A stretch of 64,000 bases of DNA from positions 62,001-126,000 of the forward strand of contig JAQFVV010001034.1 in NCBI GenBank assembly GCA_028023455.1, read 5' to 3'. The notes below the pieces were generated by a model. The model ran no database searches and was not told the DNA's origin. It saw nothing but the letters and a program-made list of their open reading frames with translations. How positions within the stretch are numbered: the first letter of the stretch is position 1; each line of letters begins with the position of its first letter. This document shows positions 12,362 to 23,537 of the stretch, one piece after another. The position numbers and the translations under genes are program-made. This DNA comes from Epiperipatus broadwayi (lineage: Eukaryota > Onychophora > Udeonychophora > Euonychophora > Peripatidae).

Positions 12362-12720
12362 ATGTGATGTGATGCAATGTGACTTCTCCTTATACGGAGT
12401 CAGGAATCTCTCAGCAACTATGCCTAGAGAAACCTGTTAGACACTTTACCTTCTCTTTCCAATCTCCATCCTACATTTTCCCATAATCTGCTCCATTCCA
12501 TTTCCACAACATAATCTTTGTCAACTCCATGACCTTCATATCTAAACCCCCCTTCTCTTTTCCCAAACCTAGCATAAAAACCAATAACTTTCTTTCTGTA
12601 TAATCACTTTGTCCATATTTATGTGATGTGATGTATTGTGGCTTCTCCTTAAATGAAGTCAAAAATATCTTCCATAACTTCATTATGCCATCTGGTGATA
12701 AAACTGAAATTAAAATATAA
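12362..12720. repeat. Two diverged direct repeats around an unrecognised reading frame
   Basis: The motif gtgatgtgatg..atgtg.cttctcctta followed by gaagtca or ggagtca occurs at about 12362 and again at about 12622, roughly 260 bp apart. Between and over them runs an 86-codon minus-strand open frame (12471-12731) that I do not recognise. It may be part of an unclassified transposon or a low-copy tandem. Confidence 0.4.
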
Positions 12721-12860
12721 AAATATTGCATGTGAAGTACTAGCTAGTGAACCCATTGAAATTGTAAGGATAAACAAAATGAGATTTACCGCGCTGCCTG
12801 TAGAAACAGTGGGATGATCAGGAGTGAATAAATAGAGTAATTTAGTCTGTTTTATTACTT

Positions 12861-12989
12861 AAGAATAATGAATTAGTCTTGCATTGGTGGTCAGCGCGAC
12901 TGCCTTGCACTTGCAGGCAGTTGCCCGGGTTGCAGGTTCACGTCCCAGCCGATGCTATGACACTTAAAAAAAAAAAGAATAATGAATTA
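12861..12989 (+). mobile_element. tRNA-derived SINE with 15 bp target duplication
   Basis: A SINE of about 100 bp (12876-12974) lies between two exact copies of aagaataatgaatta (12861-12875 and 12975-12989). It contains an A-box-like TGGTCAGCGCGACTGCC, a B-box-like GGTTCACGTCCC, the 3' block GCCGATGCTATGACAC and an A-rich tail. The perfect duplication and intact tail mark a young, LINE-mobilised insertion. The same 3' block is found at 15443-15530 and, as GCTGATGCTATGACAC, at 39258-39352, defining a family. Confidence 0.9.
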
Positions 12990-13285
12990 AAAATATGTAG
13001 GTAGTTTGTAAATGCTGGTAATAAGTTTTTTTTGGGGTCTGTTTTTTTCCAATAGTGCACTCTTTTTTCTGAGACATAGCAATCATCCTTATCCTCAGTA
13101 GATGATACTGGGTGTGATGGCCTGGGGAATAAACCTATAGGTTCAGTAGGGATCTCAGCAGAAGGGGAGTGTTGGGAAACAGCATCCAGATCTTCATCAG
13201 AAAGTGAAGCCAAACATATAGATGACATTCAAATGGAAATAGGATATATAAATCAATAACATAACCCTTAATATATATATATATA

Positions 13286-13808
13286 TCCACAGATGGCGTC
13301 CTACCAAAAACACCTATCAAGCGTATGTTTCGTTTACATAAACGTCAGAGTAGTTAGTATTCACTATCTCTAACTATAATTCCACTTTCAGATCATGATT
13401 TCAAGCTATTTGCTATCGTCAGTGAAAGACAGGAATAAAGAAACTAGATCTAAATACAAACTCTGAGCGTTTATGAAACGATTTCTATTCAGCTTGCAAG
13501 CGTGAATTTTTTAGACACGTAATGTCTTCAAACTCAGCATAGCAAACCAGATAGCTATATGGGTCTGATCTCAGTTCAGCATCACCATATAGTAGAAGCC
13601 TCTGCAATCTATATCATTGCAAGAAAGACCTCAAAGGTACATTTATGATAAACAAAAATGCAAGTTAAAAAACTTGCTAATGCTTGTATTTATGTCCACA
13701 GATGGCGTCCTACCAAAAACACCTATCAAGCGTATGTTTCGTTTACATAAATGTCAGAGTAGTTAGTATTCACTATCTCTAACTATAATTCCACTTTCAG
13801 ATCATGAT
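13286..13808 (-). mobile_element. Retrozyme-like tandem with hammerhead, 409 bp period
   Basis: A 114 bp segment (13286-13399) is repeated almost identically at 13695-13808 (one obvious difference, aaacgtc versus aaatgtc), giving a head-to-tail tandem of about 1.3 units with a period of 409 bp. On the minus strand a hammerhead-like core sits at the unit junction (13385-13428). The unit also contains gatagctatatgggtctgat and a cagttcagcatcaccatat stretch related to other ribozyme-bearing repeats in the window. There is no open reading frame of note. Known animal retrozymes are short non-coding tandems with type I hammerheads that give circular RNAs, and this structure fits that description. 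Confidence 0.65.
13385..13428 (-). ncRNA. Hammerhead-like ribozyme, best stem I in the window
   Basis: Read on the minus strand: stem I 5' strand CTTTCA, core CTGACGA, stem II TAGC-AAATA-GCTT (three good pairs; the first pair is U-U), GAAA, stem III ATC/GAT closed by two nucleotides, cleavage triplet AUC, then stem I 3' strand TGAAAG, which pairs perfectly over six positions with CTTTCA. The predicted cut lies between plus-strand positions 13390 and 13391. The weak point is the U-U first pair of stem II. Confidence 0.6.
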
Positions 13809-13829
13809 CTTGCATTTTTGTTTATTATA

Positions 13830-14820
13830 TATATATATTCTACCTTGATAATAATGGAGGAAAAAAATATACATAACACATTTCACAACAGAGCACACAC
13901 TCAAAGTATATATTAGGGACAAATGTGTACTACCACACAGGAAGCAAAACTAAAGCTAAGCACACACATAAGTCAGACACTGTCAAAATGGTACCTACTT
14001 ATTACACCTGCTACACCTTTTCACACATTTATCATTTCACTGATAACTTTCTAATCTAGCAATGTCATCAAAGAATATGAGCACTGGAACTTCTGACAAA
14101 CATAAGTGATAAATTCATCAAAATGGACCATGTATACATGTTTTCCCCTGACATTTTTGCAAGGTTTAGAAAATTATCGGAAGACCAATACATATGTGAA
14201 AAGGCATAGCAGCTCTTATACATAACACTAATCGCACCAGACTATATCTGAAAAAGTGCATTTTTAACAATAAGAAAATATAAATTTCACACAAAAATAA
14301 TAAAAATAACATTACAATATTAAATAAAAATGGCACTTCCTGTTGTCAAAGCCGCCCCTCACTTGTATGGCATCATCTCATGGCACTCACACTGCCAATA
14401 ATCCCAACAATTTTACTTAAAATTAATAAAAATAATACATATGTGAACTCTGGCATGAAATTACGAAAACAGGCTAAAGCAAAATTACGTACATGACCAG
14501 CAATTCCCTAATTTTACTTAAAATTAAAAAATACTACATATATTTAAGTCTGGCATGAAATTACAAAACAAACACTAAAGCAAAATTACTAGAAGAAAAT
14601 AATATTACATAAGCAAATTAAATCTACGTAAAATATAGTATTAATTATATATTTTTTCTCTAGTATTATCAAAGTAGTATATATATTAATGCTTAATATA
14701 GTATTTATTTCTGGCTGGAAACTAACATATATTCATTATCCAAAATGAATGAATACTTTACAAAAATTATCCACTGTTTAATTACATAAAATCTGTAACT
14801 TAATAGTAAATAAAATCGAA
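13830..14820. other. A+T-rich spacer
   Basis: No gene recognised. A short internal repetition is visible: two versions of tttacttaaaattaa followed by ..ctggcatgaaattac....cta.agcaaaattac at about 14411-14490 and 14511-14590. Confidence 0.45.
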
Positions 14821-14824
14821 TCAT

Positions 14825-15165
14825 ATATCATGTGACTTAACTTGATAAGCTTGTAATTATAAAATAAAATAATGAGCGTGCTAATAGTTCTAACAAGCTT
14901 TATCGATAAATCCCACAAGAGAAAGCATTTAAAAATCTATCTAGAAATTATTCCCATCCCTAAACCGGTTTCAAGCTATTGGCTATCCTCAGTGAGGTGC
15001 TAGGATATTTCAGATACTAGATCCAAAAAATATCATCTTAAGGCCAGCACTTATTTGATACTTAACTATTAAATAGAAAATTTGAAAATTTCCGACACCT
15101 ATATGTCTTCAAATCCAGCTATCCAACTTAAATAGCTATATGGGTCTGAAAACTCTTCAGCCACA
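14825..15165 (-). mobile_element. Ribozyme-bearing repeat, single arm
   Basis: This is homologous to one arm of the hairpin at 3361-3996. It shares ctagatc-aaaaaatatca, the ccagcacttat block, the caaatccagctatccaactta block and the end gctatatgggtctgaa. A tail-like tcatgtgac...gataagcttgtaatta lies at the left (about 14831-14858), the 3' side with respect to the ribozyme strand, as in the hairpin elements. A degenerate hammerhead core is at 14958-14997. Confidence 0.6.
14958..14997 (-). ncRNA. Degenerate hammerhead-like core
   Basis: On the minus strand: CCTCA, CTGAGGA, TAGC-CAATA-GCTT, GAAA, then ACCGGT with a UU in place of UC at the cleavage site, and a stem I with one mismatch (C-A). Probably inactive or weak. 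Confidence 0.4.
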
Positions 15166-15418
15166 TCTTATATATTAATAGCCTTGTCAATGTAACATCA
15201 CTTCAGTACAGTTTTTGAAAGGTTATCTATCTGTGCAACATAATAAATATGCTTATATTGTATAGACACTTGTGCAGGAAAAATCATAGTAGTGCTACGA
15301 ATTACATACATTTGAATCTCTGTGTTATTATATATATACCTTCACTGCCATGTTAAATGCCAATACTTCTTGCATTAAGAAATCTATATTTGAATTTCTG
15401 TCTACATATTATACACAC

Positions 15419-15540
15419 ACATACATATATATATTTCATATGTCATAGCATCGGCCGTGGCGCGAATCCACAACTACTTGCTTGCAAGACGACTGCGCTG
15501 ACCTCTCGGCTATCAACGCTTGACTACATACATATATTTG
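15419..15540 (-). mobile_element. tRNA-derived SINE, same family as 12861
   Basis: The minus strand carries a tRNA-like body (GCCGAGAGGTCAGCGCAGTC, then GGATTCGCGCC) ending in GCCGATGCTATGACA. Similar acatacatatat stretches at both sides look like a target duplication of about 12 bp, but the site is itself repetitive. Confidence 0.7.
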
Positions 15541-16465
15541 CCACTGAAATAGACATTAAATAATATTAGTTTTGAAAATTACACGGTTTTTCTATGCTGA
15601 TATTTACCATTGTTATTAAATATATATATATTGTAATTGGTTAAAAGCAATCTCATGAGATTTCAATTTTGACTTTTTTTAAGATACGTTTATTTTATTT
15701 GTTCTTCAAATTAAATTTATCTATTGATTAATCAGCTTAATATACTTAACTAATTTAACTATTATATATAAATACAATTTAAATGCTTTCTTAAAGTCAT
15801 AAAGTACTTACATAGGAAGTTGTCATTGTCTTGATTAATTAGTTCTAGGAGAAGGTGGCTGCATATTACATTTATAAAAAGTGGTTTTTTTTTTTTTTTT
15901 AAAAAAAAAAAAGAGCCATTCACCTTTGACTACTACACTTTAATATATATTGACACTTACATATTTATAATTAACAAGATCTTTAGAAATTAAAAAATAA
16001 GTCAAATGTTTTATTGCTCAAGATTTTATAACAAGTTCAATCACCGTAAGTAATATAGCTGAGTTGCAACCCAGAGACCTTACCCAAACGCTGCCACTCT
16101 ATTATTGCACTAAATCACACAAGGCATCATTGACCCTTGCAAACCGCCTGCAAGAAAGGGGTTTACTTAATGATTCATCACAAAGGTATATCCTGTTTTT
16201 AATCGCGGAGTGATTCCGAAAGTACCTTTTGTCTTTTCACTTCAAAGTTAATCTTTTTCAAGGACATATATATATATTGATATCCTGTTAGAGAACTGTT
16301 AATCTATCATCAATCATTTTTTCTTTTTGTTTTGAGTTTAGCCTGTCCCTTTTGAATGGTTTATTTTTTACAATAACGTCAGTAATTTTAGTCTAAATTC
16401 AAATCTACTTATCCTCTTCCTCTCTCTTGTTTTCAAATATATGGTTCTGTATTCATATTTATGTG
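15535..16465. other. A+T-rich spacer with T/A palindrome and tRNA-like repeat
   Basis: No gene. T16 followed directly by A12 (15885-15912) forms a perfect simple palindrome. A diverged minus-strand copy of the short tRNA-like repeat of 4345-4420 lies at 16060-16130. Confidence 0.5.
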
Positions 16466-16469
16466 AAAC

Positions 16470-16905
16470 GGAAGGTATTTTAGTAAATGTGTTTTACTAG
16501 TTCTTATTTATGGATCTGAGAGTTGGACATTTAACAAAAAAACAATACAGAGACTTTAGAGACCACTCAATAAAGTATGGGGAGATGCATGTTAGGAGTA
16601 ACAAGAAGTGATCAAAAAAGAAATACATGAGTGAGAGAACAAGCAGGTGTTATTAACATCATTGAAAGAATTAAGAGACTGAATAGGAGTTGCACAGACA
16701 TATTGCTAAAAGAGGTGATAATAGATGGCCCTTTGAAATCTTAAATTGGATTCCAAGAAGTTGTAAAAAATGGTCACATGTGAAATGAATGAAATAAGAA
16801 AGTGTGCTGGGTGATTGTGGGAAGAGAGGCTAGAGATTAGAGATGGATTGAACTTGGAGAGACCTTTATCCCACAATAGATTGATAATGATTGAAATGAT
16901 GATTA
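16470..16905 (+). mobile_element. RTE-like LINE, 3' fragment
   Basis: The plus strand carries the RTE family end, starting near the 'VLPVLTYGSE' region (ttttactagttcttatttatgg) and running to ccacaatagattgataatga. Frames are broken by stops and single-base changes. It is 5'-truncated. Confidence 0.85.
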
Positions 16906-17234
16906 TTATTATCTAGTGATGTGATCTTTTTTCTTTTATAATGTTTTGATGTTGCACGAAATTCCGCAGGAATGTAGAACTAAAGGTAAGTGCCTAAAGA
17001 CTATTCCAGGTTATCTTTAGATTTTTAATTCTCAGAAAGATTAGTTAGATATCCATTTCCTGAACTATATTATTTGATTAGTTAGCTTGTCTTTTAGCTA
17101 CTTGAATGAGATAAAAGGTTTTTAAATAAATAGCCCCAAGGCAGGACAATGCTTTAACTAAGAGCCTTTCTTACAGAGACTGACATTGAGGGAAAGGTCA
17201 GCACTCATTAGGATTTTCAGTGCTAGATGATGAG

Positions 17235-17405
17235 TGTTTTTAGTGGATTTTTATCACTATTTTATCTTCTAGCTAAATAGCTAGATATTCCTTTTATGAT
17301 TGGCAGTAAGTGATTATCTGGTATGGATATGGGTCACATATCTGAAAGAAAAATTGCAAATCTTTTGCAAAGAATTTTATTTGGCTCAAATTCAAATCTT
17401 CAGGT
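17235..17405. repeat. Dispersed repeat, copy 2 of 2
   Basis: Diverged match to 1370-1520; see that entry for the shared landmarks. The 66-codon open frame starting at 17323 lies partly in this repeat and is not a gene in my reading. Confidence 0.4.
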
Positions 17406-17936
17406 CCAATGGATGAGAAAAAAATTTAACTATTTATCCATAAACTTATTAAAAATAGGGTGTATAAAAAGTTATTGCAATTATATTTTTTCCCCTCTGG
17501 ATATCCAGAGAATATCAACTTAGTTTACAGGTTAAAATGCATTTTTTGCTTTTGATATGATTTTTTTTAAAAATTGTAATATGCTAAAATATATATTTTT
17601 TTCAACCATTCAATTCTTATTCCTCATAATTTTTCTGCTATAATTTAATTAATTTTATAACGCATGCTAAAATGAGCTTAATTTGTCCGATTTAATATAT
17701 TTTTAATAGTCACCCCATTTTTGTTACAGAAATCATTTTCATTGCTAATTATTCAGCTCTTATGTAGCACTAATACATCAAATGCACAAACAGATTTTTT
17801 AATCTCAAAAAATAAAAATGGATGCAAGATATTTCTCAGGAATTAGACTGTGATTAAAGTAATTTAATTGTTTAATGTATGTCCCTCAATAAGTAATATT
17901 TATAAAACACATTTAGACATAAAGATAATCATTAAT

Positions 17937-18482
17937 TATATGTTGGACTAGGTCCATCATGTAATATTAAACATTAAATCTTTAGAAAGAGTCAAACTTT
18001 ATTTAAAATTTCCAAATACAGGACATTCAACTGATGGTAATATCACACAGATTAGCATATAACTAGTTTCGAATGGTATTATTGTTGTGTGCTGATAATA
18101 TCACACAGGTTAGTATATAACACCTTTCGAATGGTATTGTTGTCTTTTCTTTATTTGTTGCTAACCTGACCAGTGGCAGTACTGGCATGGGAATTGAACT
18201 AGAACTTCTAGATTCTGAAGAATAACTTGAATGAAGGATTACTTTAAAATGTAATGTTTACAAATCTAAAGATCCAGGTTCAATTCCCATCTTAGTGCTA
18301 TCATTAGTCAGATCAGAAACATTTGAAGAAGGGAGAAAAATAGTGTCACTCAAAACATGTTATATACTAATCTGTGTGCTATTATTAATAGATGAATGTA
18401 TTTGGAAAGTTTAAAATTTTCTTTGAAGACATTCAATATTAGATGATGGAAATAGTCCAACATCTAATTAATACTAAAAATA
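17937..18482. mobile_element. Inverted dimer of the Penelope-type terminal region
   Basis: The terminal region described at 9841-10205 appears here twice, head to head. The outer ends are ttggactaggtccatcatgt and gatgatggaaatagtccaa. The B-box-like module occurs in both orientations (tggcatgggaattgaactag on the left, ccaggttcaattcccatctt on the right). No coding sequence lies between the arms. A short repeated piece (gataatatcacacaggttag or similar) is duplicated in the left arm. Confidence 0.65.
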
Positions 18483-18489
18483 TAAAAAT

Positions 18490-19450
18490 GAAAAGATAGA
18501 TTCTATGTATTTATACTTTTTTCAGATCTTTCTAGTTTTGTTCTAATCATCAAAAATAATTATTTTAAATTTGCATTTTATTTTTCCTGAAATAATGTCC
18601 AGTTCTATATTTTTCCAACAAACATTTTTATTTTTCATGTTGTGGATAATTCTTTACCTTATTCATTTCTCAAAAAAATTTCATGGCTTTTCTTTCTCCC
18701 ACTTTTTAAAAAAAAAATCCAAGCTTTTGGTTGAATAACAAATAATAATAATTTTTTATTATGTAATACATGCCAATGATCCTATTAATTGACCAACTGA
18801 AAGATTATTTTTCAGTTAATGGTTTTTGATATTTATTTTCTTATTTAATGCGGTGTGGGTTGGTGCCATAATAGAACATCAGATTCTGTAGCTCCATGAC
18901 CATGGTTTCACAGCCCAGTTCTGTCACTGCTCGTACTGAGGGTCTTATGAAATCTCTAGCAATAAAGTGATTTGATTATTTCTTGAGCGCAGAGATACAT
19001 CATTCAATTAATAATAGATAACTCAGGCACATTATAGGTTGGAGTACTGATTGCAGCACTGGCTGATATATAGATGAGCTCTAAGCATAAACATGCACTT
19101 ATGCTTTTCAAGTCAATGTTCATGGACGAATGCAAGTGCATGACCAAAGGGTTGTTCCTTCTTTATAATATAATGATTAATGTAAAACTGGAAGCTGGGT
19201 TAAAAATAATGAAATTTAAGAAGTAATAAACTGTTTTGAGAAAAGTGCCATAATAACAACAGACTATATGATAAAAAGTTTGTATTGTAAGAGCTTAGAT
19301 GTTTGCAATTTAGAACATGTATTAAATTTGTCGAAAAGCATTGTGAAAGTTTACATTTTTTTTAGTAATTTAAATTATTCACAGTACATTTGAATGTTTT
19401 GATTTGTAATTGATGTGGTTGTATGTACTTACTTATGCTCAGAAACTTTC
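18490..19450. other. A+T-rich spacer
   Basis: No supported gene. A weakly tRNA-like stretch at about 18860-18940 is discussed among the rejected items. Confidence 0.45.
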
Positions 19451-19454
19451 ACAT

Positions 19455-19725
19455 AAAAACAGGCAAAGCTCTCCATACAGTAGTGCCACTCAGTGCAAGC
19501 CAGAGTAATCAATGGATGCCAGAAGGGTTGTGCATAAAATCTTTATCTAATGCCTACTCATCCAATATCCCCAGACTAGTTTCTGGCTTGTGACTTTCGT
19601 CAGTGAGGAACCTTGGATCTGAGAGCACTGCACCTACTGTATGGAGAGTTTTGCCTGTTTTAATAACAGTTATGAGCAAGCATAAGAAATGGTGATCATG
19701 TGATGTTTAGTGGTTTAAACGTACA
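19455..19725. mobile_element. Deleted foldback of the ribozyme family
   Basis: The ends are inverted repeats of about 27 bp (acaggcaaagctctccatac at the left, gtatggagagttttgcctgt at the right). The left side then matches the left arm of the element at 24489-25411 including the ribozyme core, but the right arm is reduced to its outer 27 bp. The tail with gcaagcataagaaatgg and catgtgatg follows at about 19676-19710. It is a deletion derivative of the long hairpin form. Confidence 0.7.
19569..19608 (-). ncRNA. Hammerhead-like core with weakened stem II
   Basis: Minus strand: CCTCA, CTGACGA, AAGT-CACAA-GCCA, GAAA, CTAGTC, TGGGG. Core, two-pair stem III (AC/GT), GUC triplet and stem I are present, and an outer CCAA/TTGG pairing extends stem I. 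Stem II has lost pairs. Confidence 0.4.
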
Positions 19726-19858
19726 CATATATTTTCAATGTTTTTTATAAATGAATTCCTCATCTTATTCCTGCCATATGAGAACAATCTGCTGCATATA
19801 GAAAGTTAGATCATCCACTTTTCTTAGTCCCCAAACAATTGTGGATGCAGGTTGACAT

Positions 19859-20620
19859 TTGATGATGACTTTTTATTTAGGTACTTACAACTGCAGATCA
19901 CTTTCAAGTGAAGGAAAATTGCAAGAATTAGAACTGTCTTATATTAAATGGGACATCATTGGACTTTGTGAAGTTAGAAGAAAAGGTAAAGAGCCAATTG
20001 ATTTAAAAAGTGGACATGCACTCTACTATAAAGACACAAATATTGGAAATACAGATGGAATAGAATTCATTATAAATAAAAAGTGGAAGAACAAGATTGT
20101 GGAGATTGATGGTGTATTGGGCAGAGTGGCAAGATTAGTTATACAACTTAATAGCAGATACCAAATGCAGATAATTCAGGTTTATGCCCAACAAGGTCTC
20201 ACAGTGATGAAGTAGTAGAAGATTTTTATATGGATGTACAAAAGGCTTTTGATCAGAGTAGACATTTTAAAATTGTTATGGGAGACTTTAATGCTAGAAT
20301 TGGTAAACAAATGAAAGATGAAAGTACTGTAGGTAATTTTGGTTATGGTAATAGAAATGAGAGGACATAGTCTTGTGGAGTTTTCAGAAAAAGAAAAATT
20401 TTGTATTATGAATTCTTTTTTTTTTTGAAAAATGTTAAAAGGAAATGGATATGGAAGCATCTAAATGAAGGTACAGCAGAATTGGATTATATTTTGACTA
20501 ACAGAAAATACATATTTCAAGATTGTAATGTTCTTAATAAATTTAACAGAGGAAGTGATCATCGATTAGTAAGATGTAAGATACATGTTAATGCAAAACT
20601 AGAGACAAAAATTTATTAAG
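19859..20620 (+). pseudogene. RTE apurinic-type endonuclease domain, frameshifted
   Basis: The first 118 codons (19859-20215) read as an APE-type endonuclease: TYNCRSLSSEGKLQELE near the start, WDIIGLCEVRRKG with the catalytic-type glutamate, SGHALYYK, then IIQVYA. A frame change near the double tag at 20213 breaks it. Beyond that the sequence GDFNARIGKQ (around 20282-20310) and, in another frame, a TAELDYILTNR stretch and GSDHRLVRC (around 20477-20580) continue the domain with its DxN and SDH catalytic motifs. In a live element this enzyme nicks the target DNA to prime reverse transcription. The domain is split over at least three frames and cannot make a working protein. Confidence 0.85.
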
Positions 20621-20732
20621 AAAAACAATATTTATAGTTGATATTCCTAATCTTCAGAAACATTCTAATGAATTTAAATTAGAACTTACAAATTGGTTTC
20701 AAGTATTAGTAGATTTTGAACATGATTCATAT

Positions 20733-22290
20733 TTGAATGAAATTAATATGAAAATAAGTGATACACTTTTAAAAAGTGCAACAAAGATAGCTGGTAGAAA
20801 AAAGCAGCAATTGACCAGTAAAATTTCTACTGAGACTAGAGAATTTATGAAGAAAAGAAGGAATATGAAGATATACAAAAATGATGCATTAAAAAGGATT
20901 GAATATTTCGAATTTTGTAAAATGGTGCGGAAAAGAGTTGAAAATGATATAAGAAAGTATAACTGTGAACTAGCAAGGAAAGCTGTAGAAGAGAATAAAA
21001 GTCTCAAGAGTATAAAACAACATTTTGGTATTGGTAGGAAATTTGTATCTGCAATAAGAAAAAAAGATGGAATTATTACTGGGTAGAAGACTTCTATCAA
21101 GAATTATATAGTGATAAAGAACAAATACCTCCTATATCTATTATATCTTCTGAATTGCTCAGAATTTTAAATGAAGAAGTGAGACATGCAATTAAATTTA
21201 TGAAGAAAGGGATGGCTCCAGGTAATGATGGAATTGTAATTGATATATTAAAAGAAGCAGGTGAAGAAATAGAATTATTTTTAGCAAAGTTATATACCAA
21301 ATATCTAAATGCTAAAGATGTACCAGATGATTGGAAGAATGCAGTAATAATATTAATATTTAAAAAAGGTGATACAGAAGATATTAGAAATTACAGACCT
21401 ATCAGCCTTTTATCAGTTTTATACAAAATTTTTACCAAGATCATTACAACTCGTCTACAAGAAGATTGAATTTCTACCAACCAAGAGAACAAGCTGGATT
21501 TAAAAGTGGTTTTTGTACAGTAGATCATATCCAGATATTGAGAGAAAGTTATAGAAAGGACAAATGAATGAGTTGCCATTATGCTTTGGATTTGTAGATT
21601 ACGAAAAGGCATTTGATTCTATAAACATTTCTTCAGTGATTAAAGCATTGGATCATCAAGGTATAGGTCCAGGATATTGTCATACTTTGAAGAATATTTA
21701 TAAAAATGCAACAACAACAATTAGATTACATAATGATACTAGGAAAGTCAACATTGAGAAGGGTGTAAGATAGGGTGACTCCATATCTCCAAAACTTTTT
21801 GCAGCAGAGCTGCAAGAAGTATTTTGTGGATTAAAATGGGAAGCTAAAGGAGTGAAAGTAAATAGAGATTATTTAAGTCATTTAGATTTTGCAGGTGATG
21901 CAGTTGTTCTTCCAAATAATGCTTTAGAGCTGCAGGAAATGTTGCAGGAATTATCAGAGGAAAGTGGGACTAAAGATAAATGTTAGAAATACTAAAGAGT
22001 AATGTTTAATGGATTTTCTCAAAATATGAAAATAAAGATTGATTATGATGAATTAGAAGAAGTTATCAGCTACAAATGTCTTACTCAGATTATTTATACA
22101 GATGGAAACATAATGGATGAAATTGATCATAGAATTAAACTTGGTTGGAGTGCTTTTGGTAGAAATAACTTGATACTAAAAGGAAATATGCCTATGTGTT
22201 TGAGAAGGTTTTTAATAAATGTGTTCTACCAGTTTTTACTTATGGATCTGAGACTTGGACACAATAGAAGAGCAATACAGAGACTTCAGA
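20733..22290 (+). pseudogene. RTE linker and reverse transcriptase, dead
   Basis: A linker rich in lysine (20733-21086) leads to RT fingers (21155-21469) with MAPGNDGI, WKNAVIILIFKKGD and NYRPISLLSVLYKI. The palm A block is VDYEKAFDS (about 21591-21617). The next block reads GVR-stop-GDSISP (around 21762-21790), where a stop replaces glutamine. The catalytic box is DFAGD (about 21887-21901) instead of FADD, so the second catalytic aspartate pair is broken. The thumb (22002 onward) keeps KIDYDELEEV and GWSAFGRNNLILKGNMPMC. At least one stop and several frame changes confirm a pseudogene. Confidence 0.9.
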
Positions 22291-22600
22291 CTACTCAAAG
22301 AAGTATGGATAGGTGCATGCTGGGAGTAACAAGAAGAGATCAAAAACACAATATATGATAAGAGACCAAACAGGTGTTACTGACCTCATTGAAAAAATTA
22401 AAAGACTGAAGTGGAGTTCAGCTGGATATATTGCTAGAATAGCTGATAATAGATGGGCAATTGAAATAATAAACCAGATTCCAAGAAATTGTAAAAGACC
22501 CAGAAAGAGACTACATGTGAGATGAATGGATGAAATAAAGTGTGCAGGGGTGATGTGGATTAGAGAAACTATAGATAGGAGTAGATGGATTGAACTTGGA
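22250..22600 (+). pseudogene. RTE C-terminal domain remnant
   Basis: The C-terminal region follows in shifted frames: RRAIQRLQTTQRSMDRCMLG, the VTDLIEKIKRLKWS stretch, then RPRKR and, after a stop at 22523, WMDEIK-like and ELGEIFILQWIDNG-like residues to the end. The same region is open for 111 codons in the minus-strand copy at 39883-40218. Its role in this LINE group is not firmly known; it is conserved and rich in basic residues. Confidence 0.8.
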
Positions 22601-22654
22601 GAGATCTTTATCCTTCAATGGATTGATAATGGTTGATGGTGATGATGATGTTTA

Positions 22655-23535
22655 CTTTTCGTTTAAGTTTCTGCTTTTTACATACTATGTGGAGTTGTGG
22701 AAACCCTACTATAAAAACTAATTAATATATCAAACATTTTTTTGAAGTTGTTATTCTCATTAAAATATATAATGCTAAAACACAAACTTAACTGTAAATT
22801 ATATATTTTTAAATTTTCTTATTTGTCTTCCAAAAAATAAGTTCAATTGTAAATGTCAAGTTTTATGAAAACAATACTAAAGTACAGATTAATTGTAAAT
22901 TATGTATTTTTTATTTTTCATACAATGTGGTACAAATTGGTAAAAAAACAAACACAAAAAACAACATTATTTAATCAATACACAGTAGAGTAAATCAATA
23001 AATATAATTTTAATGTAGTACAGGGGTTAGTAATGTAAAATAAGATGAAGGATGAAATAAATGTTTTTTTTTTTTTAACTACTAGCAATAAACAGAATGA
23101 ATGTCCCAAAGAATGGCTACAAAGAGGTTCAGTTTATTGCTGCCTTTTTTTTTCAATTTGAGAATATTCTTTTTGCGTTTTACTTTTATTTGTTTATTCC
23201 CTTTCAGATCATAAGGTCTTTTGCCCACCATTCTCCAATAATTGGACAATAACATCTGTAGAAAAACATCTTATTTTGAGTAACAATATTTTATTATTGT
23301 AAAAGTGGAAATATATTTATTTTCAGATTATTGTTGATTTCTGTTTAGTAAAAGTTTATTTTTATCTATGATTCATAGACTTGGACCTTTAATAGAAGAG
23401 CATTAAAAAGTGTAACAAAATAAATCATAGGCTGTGCTCCTTCAAGAATCCAGATGGAACACAATGTTTTCCACTCATTTGATTGAATGTAAATATTACC
23501 ATATTCAGGATATAATTATAAAAACTATTTACAGT
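22655..23535. other. A+T-rich spacer
   Basis: Low-complexity A+T-rich DNA with T and A runs. No gene or repeat recognised. Confidence 0.5.
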
Positions 23536-23537
23536 TA

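Larger units (their letters stand above)
19840..22652 (+). mobile_element. RTE-like LINE, nearly full length, inactive
   Basis: This is the longest copy of the commonest LINE in the window. It starts at or just before the endonuclease start (about 19857), continues through reverse transcriptase and a C-terminal domain, and ends in the short repeated tail ggttgatggtgatgatgatg (about 22633-22652). RTE-clade elements typically have one compact endonuclease-RT protein and a short simple-repeat 3' end, as here. The frame is broken at many points. Other copies, all 5'-truncated, are at 4578, 8110, 11008, 16470, 23538, 39873 and 62411. Confidence 0.9.

Noticed and set aside
12938-13320. Minus-strand frames of 96 and 61 codons
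   Set aside because: The 96-codon frame begins in the retrozyme-like repeat and its end runs into the SINE. They are shadows of repeats.
13286-13808. Reading the 114 bp direct repeats as LTRs of a small LTR retrotransposon
   Set aside because: No primer-binding site or polypurine tract is present, and the ribozyme lies across the junction. A tandem retrozyme explains it better.
18860-18940. tRNA-like stretch with gtagctccatgaccatggtt and cacagcccagttctgtcac
   Set aside because: No acceptor stem or convincing A box. Pairing of the T arm is poor. Kept only as spacer.
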